Shown here piece by piece: positions 36,208-48,542 of a stretch of 64,000 nt of DNA (positions are counted from its first letter, which is position 1; every line of letters starts with the position of its first letter). Location of the stretch: contig NC_079202.1 of assembly GCF_026745355.1 (NCBI RefSeq), forward strand, positions 62,772,806 through 62,836,805, written 5' to 3'. The position numbers and the translations under genes are program-made. This stretch comes from Beta vulgaris subsp. vulgaris (taxonomy: Eukaryota; Streptophyta; Magnoliopsida; Caryophyllales; Amaranthaceae). The notes under the pieces were generated by a model. It was given only the letters and a program-made list of their open reading frames with translations. It was not told where the DNA came from and ran no database searches.

Positions 36208-39200
36208 TATTCTAAAGTTTTTCACATCGATGAAACTGATGTTCAATTCCATCTATCTGGATCTCTCCTTACTTCTTATTCACTCCATTGAAATCCTATT
36301 ATGTCAGGCTTTAGCTATTGAATACGTAAGGTTTCACGGACCCAGTAGCTGTAAAATGCTGATCTATTCAAGTGTCTTACTTTGGATTTTGGTTGGTCCG
36401 TATCGCCTGATTCACGAGATATTGTGTTGACTATTTGTTTATTTTATCTTGGAATAGAAAAGAATTATTGCCGGTGGCAGACATGATCAATAAAGATATT
36501 TGTGGACTATGGTTTACATGGAGTTTTATATCATGTTCTGTTGAATCATCTTTGCTGATTTGGTGCATGTTATCAATAATTAGGGCTATCTTTACCGCCC
36601 TTAATGCTTGCATTGTAGTAATACTACACAGATTGAGCGTTTCTCTAAGTAGGTAAATTTTGTATCTGTTAAAATGGACATCCTCTTTTACTGCATTTAC
36701 CTTTGCAACTGATCTGAAACTTATACTTCTGCAGCTAAGCCCTTGTGATTTGCTGAATTCAAGGGATAAATTTCGTCAAGCACCACCGCCAGAACTTTCC
36801 CATGTGAAGTATGGTGAAGTAGAAGGTTACTTTGGTGTTCTTATTACACTCTACCACATACGCAAGCTACTCTCTAGCCATGGAATAAGACCAGCACATG
36901 AGATGCTCGAGGAAAAGTTAAAACAAGGGTAAGCTAGTGTTCAATATCAATTAACTCTTTTGCAATCATTGATGTCAGCCATGTTGATTAATGTATGCAA
37001 AATTTTGCTCATGTCTTCCTAACTGGAGACTGGAGACTAAACTTTGTATTGAAAGATGTTGTCTCTTGAAAATTAGGTGCCTGGAAGGTACACCAGAAGG
37101 CAGACAGCTTAACTAGATCTGACAGATATATAGAGTTATATGCTACTGTGGTTTCAAGAGATATAGGCAATATTACTTGGAAATAGTAAGCCACTTGTTA
37201 TTGGCAAATATATATGGTTTCACCAGCCTAATACTGAGCATAAACCTTATTGATTTACAGGTCTATTTTACTGTTTCGCGATATGATAACTTCACATGAA
37301 TGCTAAGTTTAATATTGTTTCCTCTTTCAAAACACATACTTTCATGCCGGTGGAAGTTTTGTTCTCTGAAGGTGCTATTATTTGATCGACAAATGGCAGG
37401 TATTTTGCAAGACTTATGAGTAGAAATGAAGCCATCCAGAGAGCAAAGGTCCTTATGCAGAAGAGTTTATCGCATGGTGCCCCCAGCCCAAAATTGTCGA
37501 AAATGATTGAAGTTTTGGTGGATCATTTCAGTATGTATCTCCATGCCTTACTTCGTTATTTGATGTGGTGTTGCGTTTAAGATACATAGCATTAAGATTC
37601 TCATTGCATTAGAATGCATGGAAGTAATTCCGTTTGTTTTCTGATTTTTTTTTTTTTTTGCATGTGCACTGTCCGATTTAATTATTGAACTGACTTGGTA
37701 GCAAGTTGAGTTAGTAGAATGGACCGAGGTGATCCTGAACTATTCTTTCTGTAAGATAACTGTCAGTTGTGCTTCTGGATCACACCCAAGGACATCCATC
37801 CTCTGGTCAAGGTTGGAAAGATATACGCTTTATCTCTGGGTCAGGTACTAGAAAACAAGGGCTTACTTGTATATAGATGCTGACTCTACCAGTCAGCTGA
37901 TTCCATTAGATAAGGAGGTATTCAGTTTGCAGCAGCTTTTGTCCACAATATTTTCTACGTCTTTGGAATCTGTATTTGTATCTAGGTCTTTATCATAGGA
38001 TTCCTGTAAAAAATTATGACTGCTAATTTTTCTTTGATTTAACATTGTTAAAACACTGCTTAATAATTTTATTTGGGACCAATTGAATGACATAGGAGTA
38101 GGACAAATGACCAAGGCGCCAAGATTCAAATTAAGAAGTGAAAGCGGGATAGAGTTAAAAGGACAATGAAAGAAAACGTAAGAATGAAATAATAAGAGTA
38201 GTTTTCATGTTCTTTGTGCAGACTTGAAGATTAGATCATGAACTCCAAAGAAGCATATCATATTCGCATCTACACTCTGCTAAGTTCCACTCCAATTAAC
38301 AAAAAACAATAGGATTAATACATCTAAGAGATTACTCAGTCACTAGATAGATGTTTCGAAATCACGGTAACCAACAATTACAACTCCTATACTTTCGAGA
38401 GGTAAAGGGTCCCTCCTGCTAACAATGACCTCACTCAATTTTCTGGATTGATTTTCCCTTCCTCCTACTGGCTATTTATTACAAATATTTACAACTGAGT
38501 GGGCCTTAGTGGCATACCAAACTAACAGGTGGCATAACAAACTAACTAACTCCTATCATAATATTCCCTATTTCTGGTGACTTCCCCCCTGGTGATAGCT
38601 GCAGTAGATAGCTCGAGTCACTTATCACCAGTTACATGTAGAGAATAGGAGGCTTAGAATGGGCCTTAGCACACACTTGCTGTCAAATTTCTCTGAATTA
38701 AAGTGAGCTTCTGTCCTAAGATATTCTGGATGGTGATTGAATTTTCATGCTGCAATCTCTAATTTTCCTATTAATTCATGATGATTAAACTAAGGAGTGT
38801 AGGAGACAACTAAGGGTGCATCTTTACCTTATCTTATTGATTTTTCTGAACTTATTGAACTTGTTGAATGTTATTTTATAAGATATTAGAACTCAACGGA
38901 ACTTTTAGACCCAAAACTTGTTTTCTAAAGGTGAAGAGAATGCACCCCGAGTGCCTTTTCTCTCTCTCTTTTTTTTTTTTCATTTATTATTTCTGGCGGG
39001 GGGAGGGGAATAGGATCGGGATCCATCGAGATTTCCATCAAGCTTAATAAAGAATATATAGCCCAAGCACACTCTTCAACTGCTGACGGAGTGATGGTTG
39101 CATTCTTTTGTATATTAATATCAGCACAGGGTTTATTTTTTGACAGATGATGATATTTTGCAGGAAGGAACGATCCAGAGAACTCAAGGGTAATCATTTT

Positions 39201-42200
39201 TTCCAATTTTAGGGGAAGTGTCAGGTGAATATTATTATGATAATTCTGAATATTGCTTTGGATTTCATTATTCGCATGTTCTTTCTTTGTTGGATTGGAA
39301 ATGTACAAGGATAACAGGTCTATTTCACACTTGACTTTTACAGGGATATATTGGATTCATTAGCCCATATTGGAAATTCAGTTAAAGCGACTCAGTTTAT
39401 TGGTCAAAGTTCAGGTTTGTTCTAATAAATTTTGAAATCTCTTGCCTATATCATAAATAAGATGTAGGATAACCCTTAAGCTTTTGATTACTTTACGTCA
39501 AAGGCTTGAAGCAGACTAGCTAATCCATTTATCTTATATAATGGCATCATGTGATAGACCCTTCATGAGTTAGGTTTAATCTATCTTTCTCCTCTTTTCT
39601 AACTTTTCTGTGAAGTTTAAGTGTATTTGGCATGTCAAACTAGGGAAGCCTTGTACCTCTTTTGCACATAAATGAGGATTTTATAACATTTGCTACTTGT
39701 GTATGAATATGAATGTCATGGTTTAAAGTTGCAAGAGTTGTTGCAGTTTTAATATTTTATTTCTGGAGGGTATGACATAAAGTAGCTGATCATAAACATT
39801 GGTTTCGCTGCTCTCTCCGGAAGTTCTTTGTCTGGTCAGCAGTCCTGGACAAGTGCAATGTATCAAATGGGAATTGGTCATTAGTTGAAGATATTTGGCT
39901 TTGCAATTATAACACAATCTTTGTGTTTAACTGAATTAGACAGAGTCTACTGTTTGTGGCTTTCTGCTTTTCGTATTACTCTACAACCACGTATATGGAC
40001 ATCTATTGTCTTCAATCCTTGATACAATCATCCAAATAGTATGAGACTCTTAGCTTTTGAAATTTCTGAATAGAGGTCTGTAATAAATTGATGTTTGGGA
40101 TGAGGGTAATCTAGGTATTATCTTTGTTAATTAGCTTGGGAAATAGCTAGTTAGTTTATTTTGGGGAAACACTATATATAGGGGAAATTAGAAAGAAAAG
40201 GTTACGTTGAATAATGTTGACAGTTTTATTGGGAGAGTCTCATTCCTATCGAAAGAGTGGCTAGGTTGTAATCGGTGATTTATTCATCCATTCAGTCATA
40301 TCATCACTAGTTCTTCTTAAATCATCTTTCTCACTCCCGTAATCTCTCTTTTATGCCATAAATCTATTGGTCTTGGTCTGTTATCAATGCTGATTCATTA
40401 CAAGGTCAAGGTTCACTACAATTGCTTCTTTCCCACTTATTCCTTTTCTGATAAATGGGTGGCTTTATAAAGAGATCTACATTGATGTATCAGAGCAAAA
40501 TGCTACATTTTCCTATTATTTGTTACTATTAAGTTTTTAATTATATTTGTCTGTGCTATCTTGTTTTGTTATAAATTTCTTTTTATGATTAATGATATTT
40601 GTCATGAATTGGATCTCTAATATGTTCATTTACAGGAAAAACATTGAAAGGCCAGTCACAGAAGGTTCAACAGGCTGTTCTCGAGGTGAAGATGACATGC
40701 TACTAAATTCCTTAACAGTATTTATGGCATTTTATCTTATGATTGCTTTTCCTCTTGGAACAGAAATTCCGGTCGGGTGGTTACAATGTTATTGTTGCCA
40801 CATCAATTGGCGAAGAAGGCCTTGATATTATGGAAGTCGATCTTGTGATATGTTTTGATGCTAATATATCACCTTTGAGGATGATTCAGCGGATGGGAAG
40901 AACTGGAAGGAAAAATGATGGCCGAGTTGATATCCTTAGACACTCACTGTTCTTTTGGAAGTTGTGGCCTATATTTCATTTTGTTTTTTACTTCAAGAAC
41001 TTTTGTGATCCTTGACCTCCATTACTTGTTTTAGCGTGTGAGGGTACTGAGCTAAAAGGTTATAAGCGGAAGCTAGCAACAGGTAAGACTGTTGGGAAGC
41101 ACATGCAAAATGGTGGCATGAACAGTTTCAATTTTCATTGCAGCCCAAGGATGGTAAGTCTAAATACAGGTACTTGTAGATTACACTTCTTAGCCGTAAT
41201 CTGATGCTTGAATTTTTCTCCTTTCCTGTGTGAACTGCTGTAGGTTCCTCATCTTCTGAAACCAGAATTGCGTTTTGTAGAACTATCAATTGAGAAATTT
41301 ATTCGTCATGCTAAAAAGGTCAAAGTTGATTCCCCCCACCGACCTAAGTTTAGGGAGAGACTTACTGACGCTGAAGCTGCATTGTTAGAGAGGTATTACT
41401 TGCCCAAAGAGGCAATAAAACCATCTCTTGTTGCCTTTCCTTATTTCCAGGCGTTTCCCTCTAGGGTGCATAGAGTAATGCATTCATCCCGAACCGGGTG
41501 CCTCATTGATGCAATGCAGCTTCTGCAAGGGTTGTCATCCTCCGATTCTGGCGGAAATTTCGGGCATGATGTATGTCTTGAGATGGTCTTTTTACTGTTC
41601 ACTTGCATTTTTATCAGTGTAATTTATGTTTTAGTTTTCATTATCTCCTCGCAGCTTTCTAGGAGTGTTCAGTGCTTAATAACTGGGAGTGTTGATAAAC
41701 GTACTGAAAGTGGAAAAGGTAATACATTGTATTGTTGATTCACAAATTTCAAGCATATATCAATAATTTTTCCATAAAGCAGTTAAGGTTGATTGGAATA
41801 TTTTGTCCCCACCAAGCAGAAAGCTACAAAACTTAGCTTTTGAACACGAGTTTTTCTGTTATTTGAAAGGTTACACAAATCTTACTATCAGCAAGACAAC
41901 ATGTTTGTTTTGCCTTGAAGTTTTTATTGCATGGTGGGCGAGAGTGTGTAGTTCTGCTCTGAAAATATGTTTCATGTGGAGATTGAACTGATGTGGCCGT
42001 GTGAGGAAGAAAGCAAAATGGCAATGTGGGCAAAAACTTTTTGTTTTAAATCAGCAGTTTGGTCTTATAGTTTTTCAGAAGGTTAGAGTTTATATGCTCA
42101 CGTAAAAATACTAACAAGTGTTGTTTCCGAGTGCTATTAGCTTGTAGCAGGGTTAATTGCTTAGTGTCTAGATGTCCTCTTTCTTCCTTTTAAATTGCTT

Positions 42201-45200
42201 GGTGGAGATGGTGGGGAACTCACCTTGTGACTTTGAGGTCACAAGTTCGAACCCAACTACCTGTTTGTGCTTGGGAGTAGAGATTCCCTTATATCCTCCC
42301 TACTCCAAGCATTAACCTGTGTAGCTGGGTGGGTTGGCTGACCTGCAAGAGGTGTTGGAAACCAGTACTGTCCTTTTTACCAAGGGGTTCCCAGTGGGGG
42401 CCCCCCAAAAAAATTGGATCATCCCTTTATGCATGGTAACACGTTGTCAGGCTGATAAAGTGATGACTTTTAAGACGAGGCTGTAACAATTGCAATCGGG
42501 AACGATGATAGTTTGTGGTGCTTGTCAGCTTGTGCTCTTATGGTTTATCCTTATGGGTTATTAAGACACTCTGTTTACCTCTAGATACTTCCTTCGTTTT
42601 TATTTAGACGATACACTTTCCTAAAACGGCATGCTTCAAAATAGATGTTACACTTTTTTTCTTTCCTAAATTAGTAAGTTTTGCCTTGTAAAATGTAACA
42701 ATTAATCAAAATTAAACCTATTTAATTTAACCTAAATTAACAATTAACTACCATCCCTCTTCCACCAACCCTAGCAGTCCAACCCCCTCCCCACCACCGC
42801 AGCCCACCCAACCCGTCGAAACACCACCCCACTCGCCGAAAACCCCACCACATCTGCCGGAAACCATACCACACCCGCCGGAAACCCCACTACACCCGCC
42901 GAAAACCCCACCCACCCACCGAAAACCTTACCCACGCGCTAAAAACCCCACCTCAGCCTCGAAAACACCACCCCTACCGCCGAAAACCCCACCCACCACT
43001 CAAAACCACTCACCCGCAAAATCGAGTCGCGCGACTGCAAGGGAAGGAGAAAGGGAGGGGGTTGCGCGTTCAGCAGGGGAAGGGGAGGGAGAGGGTGTCG
43101 GTGGTCGATTTGGTGGCGTCGATGGTCGTGGTGGTGGCGCACTGGTGTGGCGCACTGGTGTTCCCCACTCCCTGTAATCCCCACCCTTACTTTCTCTTAA
43201 TCCCTCATTAAAATTTTGCCTAGTTAACCGAACTTTTCAAAAGTGTAACATGTAAATAAAACGGAGGAAGTATTATATTTACAAACGTGGTTTGTTGATT
43301 AGAATTATAGAACTTCTTCCGTTATTGACTCTTAAGTTGTCTTGGGTTGCATGAGATGCATTGATATGGCCTTGGATGTTTCACTTATGAAATCTGTCAG
43401 CACTTCTGCAAAATTAACTATTTGATGATTGTGCTGCAAGAAATTGACAGTTCATCATGTTAAACTCTTGTGCAGATGTACTTGATCCTGTCAATCTCTC
43501 TCCTTCACAGAATGAAATATCCAACTCTCAAGATTCTCCACCTGACCCTTCAGTGGCTGAGAACGATTTTTTTGATTATCCAGATAGAGCACTGGGAATT
43601 GTGGCTTCTAATCCAGCCATGTCACCATCTGACAAACTTACAGTGCCGGCCTTTTCCATTCAAGATGTAAACGAAGTTCATTCAGTAGGGAGATTTCAAT
43701 TACCAGCTGACCAGAAGATGTTAGATGCAGCTGTAGGTGATGCAATAATTGCCCAAACCCCAGCTTTTGATGAGAAGTGCCCAAATGAAAATATTGTCTG
43801 TGAGACTGCAGATGCAACAGAACCCAAATCCCCAGTGACACTGGCTGATGAATCTGACCAAGATATTGCAAATTCTGATTTCAGCCCTCGACTAACCAAT
43901 TTTATTGAAAGTGGCTTTGTTCCAGAGTCTCCTCTGGGTATTGGTGGTAGGTGAATTTTGAAAAACAAGTTATCCTGTTCCTGTTTCAAGCTTGAAATTC
44001 ATGTATGCTCTACTTGCTATCAGCAGGTGAAGATATCACTTCATCTGAGAACAATGGCGATGTTGTGGACTCGCAAAATGGTGAACAGAAACGGGACATT
44101 ATTGTTCCAGATATCATGTCCACGCCAAAACCTTGTGCAACTCCTTCAGTTATTGCTAGTAGAGAGGTCACAGTCACCTCTTCCCCTCAGAGAAGAGATA
44201 CTAGAACTGTTAATGAAATGTCACCAGGGATACGTGATGTTATCTCTAAAATGGCAGGCACTTCTCAGTCCCCATCTTCCCCAGAACATCGAACTCCTTT
44301 GCAAAATTTGACAAATAGCAACTGCAGCAAAGATTGGCGTATGAGCTCTGGAAAAAAGTCTGGATCAAGTGAACGTCCATTTAGGTTAAAAAGGTTACGC
44401 AGGATTGGGGATTTGGCCAAAGAAAGGCTGCAAAACGGTGTAAAAGAGAAGTCAACTTGCTCCTCTGTAGAAGCTGCATATAAAGTAACTGATGTACTTT
44501 CTAAGGTTACCAAGCATAGCAAAGGTATCATACAATTTACGAATGATCAATAATTTGTTAAAGTTTCTGCCGCTGCCTTCCATAATATGAATAGACTGGT
44601 TTTGCATACTTTTAGCAGGGAAGCATTTCCCCTGATGCTTGCTGCAAGTATTCAATATAATACCTTTCTGTGACATACTAACAAGTCCTCTTTTACTGAT
44701 CACTGTTGCTTGCAGTTAGGAAACATGAAGATGCCAGAGACTTCATTGATGCAGAAGCTGAGTAAGTCATGGATAATTTGTTCTCGAAGTCACCTCTGTT
44801 TTTCTTTTATTACATATCCCTTCTTAATGATGCTTCGGAAATGATTTTAGCTTCGAGAATCACTTTGTTGTGCAGAGAAACCTTTATCTTTTAAATGGCT
44901 ATGCGTTCCCTATTATCAATCGAATTAACTACTTTTCCTTATGCCGTATGTCTCTGAAACAACAATGCACTATTAGTTGTCTTTGGAAAACACCAAAGAA
45001 AATTACTGCTAGTTTTGATTAAAATTCATAAATCTGTGTACCTAACCTTAAACATGTAATAAAGCATGAGATGTGATGGAAGCAAGTTTCCGCCTCTTGT
45101 TGGAATATTGCTATACCTCCATAGATATATGACACTGGTTTTACTAGCTCGCCAGCTTCACCTGGAGTTGCCGGTCATCATTCCCACCGAAACATGCAAA

Positions 45201-46578
45201 ACATTCCATAGTATCTCATGTTGTATATCTGGTCAGTCGTCTCAGTCCTGTGCTAAATAATATTTATTTTTCTAAGTACATAATGAGATTTCATGTTGGG
45301 CATTATTAGACACTAATGATACCGTGATGAAGGGGTTTTAATTTCAATTACATTGTTTTGATGTTCTTTTAGTTCATCCTTAAATGCAGCCTTTGCTACG
45401 AGCCTATGATGTATGGATCTACTGTCTATTATAAATTTCATCTGTGCAGAGGGTTCTAATGAAAAGAAAAAATTATAAGTGGAAACAAGTATTGCTGGAA
45501 ACATAGTCACATTAATTTTATATAATTATTTAATTTCAGGGTTTCCTCAGAAGATGTGGTGCCAGATTCGGAAGATGAGGGTAATTATGAGGATAGTGAT
45601 GCATATGAAGAGAGTTTCATAGACGACCAATCTTATCCCGTAGTTGGTAGTGGTCAAACAGAAGACAGTAAATTGGATATGATGGCAATCTACAGGTTTT
45701 TTTTTCTTAAATCTCAGTAGTCTGCACTTGAAAAATAAATTGTCTAATACATGCATCTTTATACAAGATCAATCTTATTAGTTAGAATTTGGAAGGCCAC
45801 TAGTGGAGGCCCATATATATACAATGGTAGGCTACAGATTTGAAGATGTACTCAGCTATTCAAGCAATACTTTGGAGTAAGATAAACTAAAACATAATTA
45901 CAAGTTTTTTATTTATTTCCCCAACAGGTTGGTGTTAATGCCAAAACATGCTTAAAGTGGTGGTATGTAAATCCCGAAAATTGCACTTCATTTCACTTGA
46001 CTTTATCTACTGTTTGAAACAGGCGCTCACTTCTCACCCAATCTCCATTTCAAGAACAGCGCAGACCTAATCTAGATACTCCAGAATCTGTGCCTTCTGT
46101 TGCTAGAGCGAGAGGAAGTTGCTTGAGAACTCCTGAAGAATGCTTGAAATCTCCTAATGTTTCTACAAGAAACTCAGTGGAGTCTCGTTTGAATCTGTCG
46201 GCATGTGAAGCTATACCTAGCAGCAGCAAGAATGCTCTGGTAAATGTTTCTAATACAGAGAGTTGGAAAAGAAAAATGAACTCAAGCAAAGCTCATACTC
46301 TTCCTGCAAAGAACCTGGAGAAGGAATTCTGCTCTATTTCCACAGTTTCAAGAAAAGAAGCACCATCATCAGATCAAGCCAATGGTATCGAGGCAGGCTG
46401 TAATTCTTTCTTTGACGATCAGTTTTATGAGGGCCTTGATCTTGATGAACTAGAAGCGCAGGCAGCAAAGCTTCTCAGTCAAAGAACAGGGCCCTCTGTA
46501 CAAAGAAGAAAAGTATCTGAACCCTCACCACATGACACCACAATTTTTAGCTCTCCAACATTTGATCTCGGAATTTAA
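30243..46578 (+). CDS. FANCM: FANCM DNA translocase/helicase (anti-crossover factor)
   Basis: Twenty-three coding exons close in phase into 1,334 aa: 30243-30284, 30367-30685, 31119-31262, 31427-31509, 31627-31741, 32436-32527, 32633-32687, 32771-32892, 32969-33082, 36735-36928, 37400-37530, 39164-39224, 39344-39414, 40636-40685, 40764-40929, 41026-41153, 41244-41570, 41655-41718, 43476-43946, 44027-44524, 44716-44761, 45540-45695 and 46023-46578. Walker A PTGLGKT is at 146-152, DEAH at 248-251 and helicase motif [10 protein letters not shown] at 573-580. The N terminus resembles Arabidopsis FANCM ([18 protein letters not shown]). The long acidic/serine-rich C terminus contains [17 protein letters not shown], and I see no nuclease domain there. 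Plant FANCM limits meiotic crossovers and remodels replication forks in the nucleus. Intron 15 is U12-type AT-AC. Intron 9 is 3.7 kb. Confidence 0.95.
36156..36199. repeat. Poly-T followed by poly-G run in FANCM intron 9
   Basis: Roughly 30 T are followed directly by about 13 G. Homopolymers of this kind are often mis-sized in assemblies. No function is inferred. Confidence 0.6.
40930..41025 (+). other. U12-type AT-AC intron of FANCM
   Basis: The intron begins ATATCCTTAG, an exact match to the AT-AC U12 donor ATATCCTT. It contains the branch motif ATCCTTGAC (41008-41016) and ends in AC at 41024-41025, about ten bases past the branch A. Splicing here joins G to TT and gives GRV-V-LACEG, the sequence expected in FANCM. 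No GT-AG alternative nearby restores the frame. The intron is 96 bp. Confidence 0.9.
42210..42412 (+). mobile_element. tRNA-derived SINE-like element in FANCM intron 18
   Basis: A head with a B-box-like ggtcacaagttcgaaccc (about 42238) is followed by ttgggagtagagattccctt, ggttggctgacctgcaagag and accaaggggttcccag, ending in an A-rich run. A diverged second copy of the body is at 56100-56265. The order fits a SINE. Confidence 0.55.
42588..43270. mobile_element. Stowaway-like element in FANCM intron 18, with repetitive GC core
   Basis: The termini are ta|cttccttcgtttttattt and aataaaacggaggaag|ta, and the subterminal cgatacactttc / aaaagtgtaacatg are also inverted. The core (42780-43010) repeats cgccgaaaaccccacc with variations about ten times, followed by a GA/GT-rich stretch. 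This Pro/Lys-like reading is repeat-driven. At about 683 bp the element is larger than a typical MITE. Confidence 0.65.
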
Positions 46579-47087
46579 TCATCACTAACAAAATTCTTTA
46601 TATCACTCGTTAGTGATTGAGAGATTGCAGCATCTAGTCATCCGCCATCACCTTCAATTGACGCCTAGTCGGCTAGTCTCGAGACTAGATATCCAACACA
46701 AGCTTCTATCTAAGTTATTTGGAAGATCGTGGAGTTCTGAGAGAAAGTTATAGTGTATAACCTGTACAGTGGGAGAAGATAGCACTAGTGTAACTTTTTT
46801 GTATGTCCATTGAGAATATGAGATGTATCAGCTGAAATGTTTTCAGTCTTTCGCTTAGAATATGACGATGTGAAGTGTTATAGTTGTATATAATTGTACA
46901 AAAGCAAGAATCTTGAATTTCACCGTTGTACCATCTTCACAAATTTGTTGAGGACCTGGATATAATAGGATGCCCAGTTGATTTGAAAAATCGCCATGAA
47001 TATGAAAAATTTTATGCATTTGATTGAGAATATTCCTATTTGTCAGAAACTTACATAAATCATATTATCCGTCATAAAGCCTGTAAA
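46579..47087. other. FANCM 3' UTR and flank
   Basis: Non-coding sequence after the FANCM stop. No other feature seen. Confidence 0.4.
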
Positions 47088-47225
47088 GCCAGGATGAGGA
47101 GCTAGCTCATATGGTAGAGCACTCCCCTCTGATCCTTGAGGTCAGGGGTTCGATCCTTACCCCCCAGTATGTTGGGGTGTTTCCTTAGCATGCTTTGCAT
47201 GTATAGTAAAACAACATAATAAAGC
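47088..47225 (+). mobile_element. tRNA-derived SINE
   Basis: An A-box-like tagctcatatggtagagc and a B box gggttcgatcc lie about 30 bases apart, as in tRNA genes. The acceptor arms do not pair and no clean anticodon loop forms. Non-tRNA sequence ending in aacaacataataaagcacc follows. It is best read as a SINE head and body, not a working tRNA. Confidence 0.55.
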
Positions 47226-48542
47226 ACCTTTAGATATTAACTTTGACTTTTACTCCAATCTTTTATCAGTTTTAAATTTTTTCTTTATTTATATATCTCA
47301 AATGAATCAATGCATTTGATGTCACAAAACTAAATAACTTCGGTCAAAAATAATATAATTGGCAAGAAATATCAATACAAGTGATATTCCCTTAATATAT
47401 ATATTTTATTATCAAATTACTTGCACGATTTGTTAGGTTTAGTACAACGTGAATTTTTTGTTCAGGTTTTACATAATGCATGTTGATTAATATCGTACAA
47501 TTACAATTGATTATGTACAAAGTTAACTCTAAAAATGGTGAAAAATCAAGCATAAAAAGTCAAGTTTTTGATGGCGAGAGCATTTTTCCGTATATATGAA
47601 ATAGGAGATCGGATGTGAAAATCAAAGGGATCTATTTTCCTCTAAATTTTATATTAATTCTAAACGGAAAATGAAAACTCACTCTCAAACTTCTTCCCTA
47701 CCATTCCTTTCCCTCCAAAAATGCTATAACCAATACATTGTAAACGACATTAATGAAATTTGTGTTTCTTCTATAACATGATATCATCTAGACTATATGG
47801 TGTCATCACACTTGTATAAGCAAGAACGGTACCATATCCTTCGAATAACTTTTTATTTGATTGATAATCATATAAAACAGACAAAATTTTAGCCATCTGC
47901 ATTAAGCTCAAGCTTCCTTCTTTCATGCAAGCCCCTCCGAAAGCACATAGCCAAAAGCACAATTGGCCTCATACTTCTAGATGCATATTCTTTTCATCAA
48001 CCCTAAATGTTCTTTCCATTTCACATCGTATGTTCAAATAAAAAGAACATGAAGGCATCACAAAACTAACATGTACATGTGGTAAAATATCATCATGCTA
48101 AGAAACAAAGAAAGTCCAAGGAGAACAACATGCATACACATTATAAAAAGAACAACAGCATGATTGTGCATACAAAGAGCTAAGTGCATCAAGCCACTCA
48201 ATGCCCAAACGGCAATTTCGACGACGACTTGCAGAACTGTAAAAAGTTGCATTTCTACAATATACAGAAATTAACTATAACCAAATCATCTACTATGAAC
48301 AAGGCTTGAATAAAGGAGCAGATAAATAATCTTTTGTCTAAACTAAACAACCATCTAAACACCAGAATACATCACAGCATCCATGGCCAAAACAACCCTA
48401 TCTACATCTTTCCGACACAAATCCTAAGGGTTAGAACAATCTTTAAACAAGTAGAAAGCAGTGTCAGCTAAAGGCTTTCATACTACACAAAACTGGTACC
48501 TCACGACCCATTATAAGATCAGCAAGACTGATAGAAGAGAGA
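47226..48542. other. Intergenic, 3' flank of the nucleoside kinase gene
   Basis: AT-rich, and no gene is recognised. The right part probably contains the 3' UTR of the minus-strand kinase. Small hydrophobic open frames on the minus strand at 47771-48252 resemble no family I know. Confidence 0.4.

Noticed and set aside
40930..41015. Reading through intron 15 of FANCM as coding (frame ending near 41015)
   Set aside because: It replaces the conserved VVLACEG with unrelated residues and a stop; the AT-AC splice restores the family sequence.
47088..47165. Possible tRNA gene
   Set aside because: A and B boxes are present, but the acceptor stem does not pair and no clear anticodon arm forms; annotated as a SINE.
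47771..48252. Hydrophobic minus-strand ORFs of about 63 aa
   Set aside because: No family similarity, no splice partners, and they lie downstream of the kinase stop; probably chance.
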